Below are positions 48,377 to 55,910 of a DNA stretch of 64,000 bases, one piece after another. A program made the translations under genes and the position numbers. Position 1 is the first letter of the stretch. Each line of letters begins with the position of its first letter. Source of the DNA: Massilia pinisoli (GTDB lineage: Bacteria > Pseudomonadota > Gammaproteobacteria > Burkholderiales > Burkholderiaceae_D); contig NZ_JANUGW010000015.1 in assembly GCF_024753285.1 (NCBI RefSeq), forward strand, positions 103,006-167,005, read 5' to 3'. Below the pieces are notes generated by a model that worked only from the letters and a program-made list of their open reading frames with translations, did not search any database and had not been told where the DNA came from.

Positions 48377-49489
48377 TCAGCCGCGGACTTCCCTGGTCAG
48401 GATGTCCACGATCCGTTCCGCCGCACGGCCGTCCCACAGGTGCGGCCGGCGGCCCTGCTTGCCTTCGCCGCGCAGGATCTTCCGTGCTTCGGCGACGATC
48501 ACGGCCGGGTCGGTGCCGGCCAGGACGTTCGAACCTTCGTCCACGGTCACGGGGCGTTCCGTGTTCTCGCGGATCGTTACGCACGGCACGCCCAGCGCCG
48601 TCGTTTCTTCCTGCAGGCCGCCGCTGTCCGTCAGCACGACGGCCGCGTCCTTCCACAGGTTCAGGAACGCCATGTAGGCCTGCGGGCCCGCCAGCGTGAT
48701 GTTCGGGCCCAGGTCGATGCCGAATTTCTCCAGGTTCGCGCGGGTGCGCGGATGCACGGGGAAGATCAGCGGCAGGTCCGCCGCGATGTCCTTCAACGCC
48801 CCGGCGATGCGCGTGAACATGGCCGCGTCGTCCACGTTGCTGGGACGGTGCAGGGTGACGACGCCGTAGCGCTGGCCGGCCTGCTGGCGCGCGGTCTTCC
48901 ACGCGCTCGTCTCGAAGCCGGACGTGTCCGTGCGCGTCAGCTTGTCGGCCTGGTACAGCACGTTGTCGACCATCACGTGGCCGACATAGTGGATCGCCTC
49001 TTCCTTCTTGCCTTCGCGGCGCAGGTGCTCGACGGCCGCAGGCTCCGTGACGAAGAACCAGTCGGAGATGCTGTCCGTGACGAGGCGGTTGATTTCTTCC
49101 GGCATCGCCATGTCGAAGCTGCGCAGGCCTGCCTCGACGTGGGCGACGGGGATGTTGAGCTTCTTGGCGACGATCGAGCATGCAAGCGTGGAATTCACGT
49201 CACCGACGACGAGCACGGCATCCGGACGCTCGCCCTGGCACAGTTCCTCGAAGCCGATCATGATCTTGGCCGTCTGCTGGGCGTGGCTGCCGCCGCCGGC
49301 GGCCATGAACACGTCCGGCTGCGGGATGCCGAGCTCCTCGAAGAACACGTCGTTCATCTCGCGGTCGTAGTGCTGGCCCGTGTGGATGATCTTGAACGCG
49401 GGCGCATCCGGACGTGCCTGCAGCGCGCGCACGATCGGCGCGATCTTCATGAAATTGGGGCGGGCGCCGGCGACCAGATAGATAAGCAT
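48377..49489 (-). CDS. wecB: UDP-N-acetylglucosamine 2-epimerase (non-hydrolysing)
   Basis: WecB converts UDP-GlcNAc to UDP-ManNAc for surface polysaccharides. The 370-residue protein has VAGARPNFMKIAPIVRAL, TGQHYDREMNDVFF, VGDVNSTLA, VAHVEAGLRS, LHRPSNVDD and the C-terminal TDSGGLQEE plus RENTERPVTVDEGSN. These are all hallmark segments of the family. It lies 38 bp after the heparinase-like gene. Confidence 0.95.
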   Translation of the reverse strand: MLIYLVAGARPNFMKIAPIVRALQARPDAPAFKIIHTGQHYDREMNDVFFEELGIPQPDVFMAAGGGSHAQQTAKIMIGFEELCQGERPDAVLVVGDVNSTLACSIVAKKLNIPVAHVEAGLRSFDMAMPEEINRLVTDSISDWFFVTEPAAVEHLRREGKKEEAIHYVGHVMVDNVLYQADKLTRTDTSGFETSAWKTARQQAGQRYGVVTLHRPSNVDDAAMFTRIAGALKDIAADLPLIFPVHPRTRANLEKFGIDLGPNITLAGPQAYMAFLNLWKDAAVVLTDSGGLQEETTALGVPCVTIRENTERPVTVDEGSNVLAGTDPAVIVAEARKILRGEGKQGRRPHLWDGRAAERIVDILTREVRG

Positions 49490-49527
49490 GAGAAAACGAT
49501 CCCTTGTTTAGTTATGGAAAAACACTG

Positions 49528-51489
49528 TTAGAAAAACGCTATTGTAAACTTGCACTCGACCGGGACGGCGGACGATACGGCGCTGATCTTCAGCACGTCG
49601 CACGGCTGCATGCTTTCCGCGCTCCCCGCATACCAGCCGAGCGGCGGATTTTCGTGGCCGCGCACCAGTTCCAGTTTGAGGTCCGCCCCGTGCGCATGCA
49701 TCTGCAAGGTGAAGCGTTTGCCCCGTACGTGCAGGCCGGAACTGTTCAGCCGCACGTCCAGGCCGGGCGCGAAATGCCAGAACAATTCGAACTGGTGGTG
49801 CTTCTTCGCGGCGATCTCGTCGCGCACGATCAGCGTGGCGCTCGCGGCGTCGTAGCGGACGCTGCGCATGTGCCGCACCGGATCCGCCAGGCGCTCGTAG
49901 CCGTCGTGCGCGCCGCGGAAATCGAACTCGTGCGGCGACTGCGGCATGCGCTCGATCGACGCCCTCGCCTTTTTCAGCCACATGAAACGTCCGCCGGACA
50001 CCGACTGGTCGAGCCCGTCGATGCGCACCGTGTTGTGCGCCGACGTGCCGCGGAAATACTCGCGCCACTTCGGCTCCTGCCACGACGAATACGAGCCGGG
50101 ATCGACGAGGCATTCCTCGCCGCCGATGGACAAGGTCAGCGCCAGCGCATCCGCGTGGCCATGCGCGGCGAAGCCGAGGTAGCCGAGCGGTCCGCAATCA
50201 ACCATGCCCTTGATCTCGTTGGGCTCGCCGAAGTGCGAGCCGAACAGCAGGTAGCCGCCGTCCGGGAAGGCCCAGCCCGTCCCGGACTCGTGCGGGTCTG
50301 CCTCCGGCCGCTTGCCGGGCACCGTGTGCAGCAGCCAGCGCACACCAGGATGCGCGGGCGCGAGCCGGTGCAGCACGGCGTCGCCGAGCGCCAGCAATTG
50401 CTCGATGCGGTTGCCGCCGGGCGCGTCGAGACGGAACGCGAGGCCGGCATCGGTATCGCCCACTCGCGGCACGTTGCCGCCCACGTCGCGCACGGAACGG
50501 AGAAAGCGCTGCGCGCGCTGCAACGCCGTCCAGTAGGCGCGCGAGAACGGGTGGTCGCACGCCTGGCCGACGAGGCCCGCGACGAACAGGCACTCCAGCG
50601 CGAACACGTGGTAGGCGAACGCCTGCTCGCGGTTGACGCCGTCGCGCGAGAACTGGACCTGCGCCTCGTGCTCCAGTTCGCGCCGCGCCTGCTCCAGCCA
50701 CGCGCCGGACGCATCCCAGCACGGCCACACGGACGCCCCCACGTACAGCCCGGCCAGCTCGCCGATCAAATGGTGATTGGCGGACGAATGGCGCGACAGG
50801 TTGCGCGCGATCGCGCTGCAATGGGCGTGGATCGAATCGAGCCAGTCGGCGCGCAGGCGTCCGCCCTCCTCGCCCGCGAACAGGTCGCTGCCCTCGCCGC
50901 CGACCAGCTGCCACACGAGCCCCCAGTTGACGAGGCGGATGCCGAGTTCCAGCGAGCTCGTCCAATTAGGGCCCACGAGCGGCGGGCACTGGTCGAGCCA
51001 GCTGCGCAGCTGCGTGTGCAGCGCGTGCAGCCAGGCCGGGTCGCGCGTCAGCGCCCAGGCCTGCGCGAGGCGCACGAGGTGCAGGTGCCGATTCAATTCC
51101 CACACGTGCTGGATGTCGCCGACCTGCTCGCGGTTCCCGGTCGCGATGTCGCCGCCGTAGATGCTCGGGCCGACGACGCCGCTGTCCGGATCGCGGTTCC
51201 ACACGGGCGGCATGCCGACGTCGAAGCGCCGGTGGCCGAACAGGACGACGTGGCCGGCGCAGATGCTGTCGGCGTCGGCCAGCAGCGCCTCGCGCTCCGC
51301 CTGCGGCAGCGTGGGGATGCCCTGGACGTTGAACGTGCGGGCATGCGGCAGCGGCGGCGCGGCGCGGGCGCGCACGCGCTTGGCGACGCGCGCGACCGCG
51401 GCCCGCCGGATCCGGTAGCCGACTTCGGCCACGGACATGCAGCGCAAACGGTTGACCAGCCAGACCATCCCTGTCGCTTCACTCATCAT
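49528..51489 (-). CDS. Heparinase II/III-like polysaccharide lyase
   Basis: This 653-residue protein has an alpha-toroid N-terminal domain (about 100-380) and a beta-sandwich C-terminal domain (about 400-640). The lyase motifs are present: SSANHHLIGELAGLYVG with the catalytic Asn-His pair, and AAHGHADALALTLSIGG with the metal-binding/catalytic His, followed by CLVDPGSYSSW. There is no clear signal peptide, so it may be cytoplasmic or exported by an unusual route. Such proteins are common inside exopolysaccharide loci, where they may trim or release polymer. The ATG at 51489 overlaps the stop of an upstream open frame (ATGA), with GGGG upstream. Confidence 0.88.
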   Translation of the reverse strand: MMSEATGMVWLVNRLRCMSVAEVGYRIRRAAVARVAKRVRARAAPPLPHARTFNVQGIPTLPQAEREALLADADSICAGHVVLFGHRRFDVGMPPVWNRDPDSGVVGPSIYGGDIATGNREQVGDIQHVWELNRHLHLVRLAQAWALTRDPAWLHALHTQLRSWLDQCPPLVGPNWTSSLELGIRLVNWGLVWQLVGGEGSDLFAGEEGGRLRADWLDSIHAHCSAIARNLSRHSSANHHLIGELAGLYVGASVWPCWDASGAWLEQARRELEHEAQVQFSRDGVNREQAFAYHVFALECLFVAGLVGQACDHPFSRAYWTALQRAQRFLRSVRDVGGNVPRVGDTDAGLAFRLDAPGGNRIEQLLALGDAVLHRLAPAHPGVRWLLHTVPGKRPEADPHESGTGWAFPDGGYLLFGSHFGEPNEIKGMVDCGPLGYLGFAAHGHADALALTLSIGGEECLVDPGSYSSWQEPKWREYFRGTSAHNTVRIDGLDQSVSGGRFMWLKKARASIERMPQSPHEFDFRGAHDGYERLADPVRHMRSVRYDAASATLIVRDEIAAKKHHQFELFWHFAPGLDVRLNSSGLHVRGKRFTLQMHAHGADLKLELVRGHENPPLGWYAGSAESMQPCDVLKISAVSSAVPVECKFTIAFF

Positions 51490-51840
51490 TGTGTCCCCGC
51501 CTGGTGACGGTGCCACGCGGACGGCCGCCCGCGCGCCACCTCGGTTGAGTATTGTTGTTCGATGGATGTGCGCGCACGTGCCGCCAGCCGGTCGCGCAGG
51601 GCGGAGCCGCCCGGGAGTGATGCAAGCGCGCTGGCGGGCGCCTGTTCGCGGTGCGCCGCGGCCGGAGGGCCGTCGCGCAGGATGGGGGCAAGCGCTGGAC
51701 GTCCGGGCCGGTGGCCAGACAGCGCACCACGGAGACCACCGCCGCGCGCGCCTTCGGGCGCAGCGCCGGCCAGCGGACTCCGCGGCGCCGGCGCTTTCAC
51801 GCGCGCGCCCCTGGGATCATCGTCTTGCGTCGTTGTGACA
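51486..51840 (-). pseudogene. Probable remnant of a glycosyltransferase gene 3' end
   Basis: The frame that ends with the ATGA overlap at the heparinase start encodes a C-terminal segment typical of GT4 glycosyltransferases: ALRDRLAARARTSIEQQYSTE. The coupling overlap is like those in the rest of the block. Upstream the frame loses similarity, becomes low-complexity Pro/Gly/Arg and runs into AT-rich non-coding DNA near 51840, with no conserved sugar-binding part. I read it as a truncated, possibly frame-shifted gene; a short real ORF from an ATG near 51920 is the alternative. Confidence 0.4.
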
Positions 51841-52081
51841 AGGTATGCACCCTTACAAATTGGACAATATTTCGATAATACATGATGCATTGTCGACAGT
51901 GCGCACGCTATGGCGCGCACGTGCCGCCGACGCGGCGAGGCAGGATGCTCGGGGTGTTTCTGTTAGTTTCTACAACATTGTTACACAGAATATCACAGGT
52001 CGGCCAGGCATTACATGACGTACGGTACGTCCCGCCGCGCGACGCCGGCGGCGCCGAAGATCCGATTTAACATTTCACGCG
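51841..52081. other. AT-rich intergenic region, probable promoter
   Basis: This stretch between the glycosyltransferase stop and the remnant is much lower in GC than its flanks. It should contain the promoter for the leftward heparinase-wecB-galE genes, but no clear -35/-10 pair is seen. No gene is recognised in it. Confidence 0.4.
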
Positions 52082-53293
52082 TCAGGCGCGATAACAATCC
52101 AGGATCCGGGGAATGGCCTGGAACACGTCCAGCGGACAGGTGTCCGGCAGCGGCATCCTCACCGGAGGGCGGCCGAGGACGTCGGCCAGGCGCTGCACGA
52201 GGCGGGGCATGGTCTCGGCCAGTTGCAGCTGCCCGTCGTAGTATTGGTAGGCGGCCAGCTCGGGCGTGCCGCCCCGCGCCAGGGCGACGCACGGCTTGCC
52301 CAGTGCCAGGGCCTCCATCACCGTGGCGGGACACGCTTCCTCGAGCAGCGACGGCATCACCAGCACGTGGCTGCGCGCCGCCATGCCGATCACGTCGTCG
52401 TGCGGCCGCCGGCCGAGGAAGCGCACCTGCGGACCGGCGTGAAGACGTTCGAGGCTCTGGCGCAGCGGCCCGTCGCCGACGACGGTCACCGTCGCGTGGC
52501 GCGGCAGCCAGCCCTGCACGTGCGCGAGGAATTCGCCGATGCCCTTGCCCGCATCGATGCGGCCGGCGATCAGGACATCACCCGGCGTGACGTCGCCGGG
52601 GGCGGCCGCGTGGTCGCGCAACCGCGCGTATGGGACGAAGTCGTGGATCACGCGCGCACGCGACAGGTCGGCGTCGGGCACGGCGCGCAGGAATGCGCGG
52701 CGCAGGAAATCGGAGATGAAGATGGTCTTGTGCCGCGCGAACGCCTCCGAGGCGCCCGAGCGGTAGCGCCCGACGGCGAGGCCGGACACGGTGCGGCGCA
52801 GCGAATTCGGTGTCGGGTGCAGGCAGGCGGCGCAATCGCGCACGTCGCGCGTGTCGCACACGTGTTCTTCCTTGAAGCGCAGCCGCGTCACGCATTCGCT
52901 GCCCTGGTCGTGGCGCGTCTGGACGAAGTTCACGCCCACGGGCACGTAACGGCCCACCATCGGCAGGTGGCCGTGGTAATGCACGACGTCGTACTGGTCC
53001 GCCGCGCGCATCAGCGCTTGCGCGACGCGGCGCGCGAACCAGGGCCGCTTGGCCGGATTGAACAAGCCCAGCTGGGCCTCGTTCCAGCCGGGATGCGCGA
53101 AGCCGAAACCGGGCAGCACGCGCCCGTGAAAACCCATGTCGGCGGCGGCGCTTGCGTGCACGCGCTCGCTGCGTCCCATGATGTCGACGACATGCCCTTG
53201 GTCGAGCAGCGCGTTCGCCAGCGTGACCACGTGCGCGCCGAGCCCGCTCGTCGGGGCGCCCGGCAGGTCTTCCGATACCATCAGGATCTTCAC
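52082..53293 (-). CDS. GT4-family glycosyltransferase
   Basis: This 403-residue GT-B glycosyltransferase has an N-terminal domain with VSEDLPGAPTSGLGAHVVTL and VVHYHGHLPMVGRY. The nucleotide-sugar-binding C-terminal domain contains LIAGRIDAGKGIGEFL, VVGDGPLRQSLE, FLGRRPHDDV and the E-x7-E motif region EEACPATVMEALALGKP. The GTG at 53293 has GAGGA seven bases upstream. Four Cys in the middle (HVCDTRDVRDCAACLHPT) are unusual and may bind a metal. Donor and acceptor sugars are unknown. It is the most upstream gene of the polysaccharide block. Confidence 0.9.
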   Translation of the reverse strand: MKILMVSEDLPGAPTSGLGAHVVTLANALLDQGHVVDIMGRSERVHASAAADMGFHGRVLPGFGFAHPGWNEAQLGLFNPAKRPWFARRVAQALMRAADQYDVVHYHGHLPMVGRYVPVGVNFVQTRHDQGSECVTRLRFKEEHVCDTRDVRDCAACLHPTPNSLRRTVSGLAVGRYRSGASEAFARHKTIFISDFLRRAFLRAVPDADLSRARVIHDFVPYARLRDHAAAPGDVTPGDVLIAGRIDAGKGIGEFLAHVQGWLPRHATVTVVGDGPLRQSLERLHAGPQVRFLGRRPHDDVIGMAARSHVLVMPSLLEEACPATVMEALALGKPCVALARGGTPELAAYQYYDGQLQLAETMPRLVQRLADVLGRPPVRMPLPDTCPLDVFQAIPRILDCYRA

Positions 53294-53418
53294 ACCGTAT
53301 TCCTCATCGACAACAAACCACGCGCGTGCGAGTGTCCAGCCCGCCGCATTACATATACGACGAGCGGGCCGAACGCGGCGCGCGCCTGCGCGGCAGTTTG
53401 CCGATGCCGGTGTGCGGG

Positions 53419-55329
53419 TTATTCGCCTTTGACGCGCGCGTCGAGGCGTTCCCAGCGCTCGAGCGCGTCGAGCAGCAGTTCCTCGATTTCCGCGTAACGG
53501 GCATTGATGCGGCGCGCGTCGGCGGGATTCGTCTTGTAGAAGTCGGGGGCATTCAGTTGCGCCGTGATCGCGGACTGCTCGTCTTCGAGGGTGGCGATCA
53601 GCTGCGGCAGCTCTTCCAGCTCGCGCTGTTCCTTGTAGCTCAGCTTGACCTTCTTGGCGGCCGCAGCCGGCGCGGCCGGCGGCGCTTCCGCCGCCTTCGC
53701 GGGCGCCGCTTTCGGCGCAGGTGCCGGTGCCGGCGCACTCTTCACGCGTTCCCAATCGCTGTAGCCGCCGACGAATTCGCGCCACGTGCCCTGCCCTTCG
53801 GACACGATGACTTGCGTGACGACGTTATCGAGGAACGTACGGTCGTGGCTGACGAGGAACACGGTGCCCGTGTAATCCGTCAGCAGCTCTTCCAGCAATT
53901 CCAGGGTGTCGATGTCGAGGTCGTTGGTGGGTTCGTCCAGCACGAGGCAGTTCGCGGGCTTGGCGAACAGGCGCGCCAGCAGCAGGCGGTTGCGCTCGCC
54001 GCCGGACAGCGATTTCACGGGCGAGCGGGCGCGCTCCGGTGCGAACAGGAAGTCGCCCAGATAGCTCATCACGTGCTTGCGCTGGCCGTTGATCTCGACC
54101 CAGTCGCTGCCGGGCGCGATCGTGTCGGCGAGGGTCGCCTCTTCGTTCAGTTGCGCGCGCATCTGGTCGAAGTAGGCGACGTTCAGGCGCGTGCCCAGCT
54201 TGACGGTGCCGCCGTCCACGGTCTGTTCGCCGAGGATGATTTTCAACAGCGTCGTCTTGCCCGCGCCGTTCGGACCGATCAGGCCGACCTTGTCACCGCG
54301 CATGATCGTGCCGGTGAAGTTCTTGACGATGGTCTTCTCGCCATACGACTTGGAAATGTTTTCCAGTTCCGCGACGATCTTGCCCGAGCGCTCGCCCGTC
54401 GCCACGTCGATGCGCACCTGCCCCTGCTGGTCGCGCCGCGCGGCGCGCTGCAGGCGCAAGTCTTCCAGGCGGCGCACGCGGCCTTCGTTGCGGGTGCGGC
54501 GGGCTTCCACGCCCTTGCGGATCCACACTTCTTCCTGTGCGAGCACCTTGTCGAACTTGGCGTTCTCCACTTCCTCGATCGCGAGCAGTTCGCGCTTGCG
54601 TTCCTGGTACTTGCTGAAATTGCCGGGGAACGACAGCAGGCGACCGCGGTCGAGTTCCACGATGCGCGTGGCGACATTGTCCAGGAAGCGGCGGTCGTGG
54701 GTGATGAACAGCACGGAGCCGCGGAATTCGCGCAGCAGGCCTTCGAGCCACTGGATCGACGTGAAGTCCAGGTGGTTCGTCGGCTCGTCCAGCAGCAGCA
54801 CGTCCGGACCGGACACGAGCGCGACGGCCAGCGCCACGCGCTTCTGCATGCCGCCCGACAAGGTGCCCATCGTCGCGTCGCCCGCGAGGCCCAGGCGGTC
54901 CAGCGTGGTCTCCACGCGGTTGCCGAGGTTCCACGCATCCGTCGCGTCGAGCTTCACCTGCAGGTCGTGCATGCGCTCCATCACGGCATCGTCATTGCCC
55001 TGGCCGAACTGTCCCGTCAGCGCCTCGTACTCGGCCAGCATCGCCTTCTGGTCGCCCATGCCGGCGGCGACGGCGTCGAACACCGTCATCGCGAGATCGA
55101 ACACGGGCTCCTGCTCGACGTACGCGATCTTGACGTTCTGCTGCATGACGAGGAGGCCGTCGTCCAGTTTCGAGCGGCCGGAGATGATCTTCAGCAGCGA
55201 GGACTTGCCCGTGCCGTTGCGGCCGATGAGACCGACGCGCTCGCCGGCTTCCAGCGAGAAGTCGGCATGGTCGAGCAGCGCCACGTGGCCGAATGCCAGT
55301 TGCGCGGAAGTGAGGGAGATGACAGCCAT
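53419..55329 (-). CDS. uup: ABC-F ATPase Uup
   Basis: Uup is a soluble ABC-F protein acting on ribosomes or DNA structures; E. coli mutants show altered transposon excision. The 636-residue protein has two ABC modules: Walker A GRNGTGKSS (near 38) with LSGGMQKRVALA, and GPNGAGKTT (near 354) with LSGGERNRLLLA. An inter-domain linker with basic coils lies between them. The C-terminal coiled-coil domain (about 560-636) after an Ala/Pro linker is diagnostic for Uup. Length matches E. coli Uup (635). Confidence 0.94.
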   Translation of the reverse strand: MAVISLTSAQLAFGHVALLDHADFSLEAGERVGLIGRNGTGKSSLLKIISGRSKLDDGLLVMQQNVKIAYVEQEPVFDLAMTVFDAVAAGMGDQKAMLAEYEALTGQFGQGNDDAVMERMHDLQVKLDATDAWNLGNRVETTLDRLGLAGDATMGTLSGGMQKRVALAVALVSGPDVLLLDEPTNHLDFTSIQWLEGLLREFRGSVLFITHDRRFLDNVATRIVELDRGRLLSFPGNFSKYQERKRELLAIEEVENAKFDKVLAQEEVWIRKGVEARRTRNEGRVRRLEDLRLQRAARRDQQGQVRIDVATGERSGKIVAELENISKSYGEKTIVKNFTGTIMRGDKVGLIGPNGAGKTTLLKIILGEQTVDGGTVKLGTRLNVAYFDQMRAQLNEEATLADTIAPGSDWVEINGQRKHVMSYLGDFLFAPERARSPVKSLSGGERNRLLLARLFAKPANCLVLDEPTNDLDIDTLELLEELLTDYTGTVFLVSHDRTFLDNVVTQVIVSEGQGTWREFVGGYSDWERVKSAPAPAPAPKAAPAKAAEAPPAAPAAAAKKVKLSYKEQRELEELPQLIATLEDEQSAITAQLNAPDFYKTNPADARRINARYAEIEELLLDALERWERLDARVKGE

Positions 55330-55403
55330 GGTGTGAGCGAAATGAGAAAGCAGGCATTGTACCGAAGGGGACGCGCCTGATGCGGCTGGAGAAGCGGTGA
55401 AGG

Positions 55404-55478
55404 TGGTGTCGCCAGCAGGAATCGAACCTGCATCTAAGTCTTAGGAGGACCTTGTACTATCCATTGTACTATGGCGAC
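55404..55478 (-). tRNA. tRNA-Arg(CCT)
   Basis: A complete cloverleaf is read on the minus strand. The acceptor stem GTCGCCA pairs with TGGCGAC, the D arm is GTAC-N8-GTAC, the anticodon stem is AGGTC/GACTT with loop CTCCTAA (anticodon CCT), and the T arm is GCAGG-TTCGATT-CCTGC. The discriminator is A and the CCA end is encoded (55404-55406). Confidence 0.95.
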
Positions 55479-55631
55479 ACTCTGCGTATTGCAGCCAGCT
55501 ATTCTACCTGAGTGACGCGCCTCCCACAATCGCCCGGCCGTGCCAGCGGCCGGCCGCCCGCCTTTCCGCGCCTTCATGTTGGGCTTATCGGATAACCCAT
55601 CCAGCATTATTCACGGCAATAAAAATAACCT

Positions 55632-55651
55632 GAATAAAACCGCTTTTATTC
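55632..55651. promoter_or_regulatory. Inverted repeat upstream of SulP-carbonic anhydrase
   Basis: GAATAAAA-CCGC-TTTTATTC, an 8-bp perfect inverted repeat in an AT-rich stretch. The 430-bp gap from the tRNA to the SulP gene (55479-55910) has no gene; it holds this site and the next palindrome. Confidence 0.45.
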
Positions 55652-55657
55652 AAATCT

Positions 55658-55673
55658 ATTCTTTCGAAAGAAT
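55658..55673. promoter_or_regulatory. Perfect 16-bp palindrome upstream of SulP-carbonic anhydrase
   Basis: ATTCTTTCGAAAGAAT, perfectly symmetrical and 6 bp from the preceding inverted repeat. It shares the CTTTCGAAA core with the dyad at 26853-26880. It is probably an operator for the downstream transporter gene; the regulator is unknown. Confidence 0.5.
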
Positions 55674-55910
55674 TGTAACGTCGTGGCGCGCACGCTGGAC
55701 CCATTTGCAAAATGCGTGTTATATTTTTTGCCCATCGTTTTAACAATCTGTTTTCTGGGAATGCATCAAACCGGTGCATTACCCCGTCTCGAGATTCACC
55801 GGCCACGCGCCGGTGCCGAATCGATATCGCCATGCGTCCACGCTGATTCGCCATTCGCGAAGGGCCGGTCGCATTCTGACTGACAACCATCGTTCTTCCG
55901 CGAGATTCCC

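Noticed and set aside
55404..55478. tRNA-Arg gene as an attachment site for an integrated element
   Set aside because: No integrase lies nearby and no repeat of the tRNA 3' end was noticed in the window.
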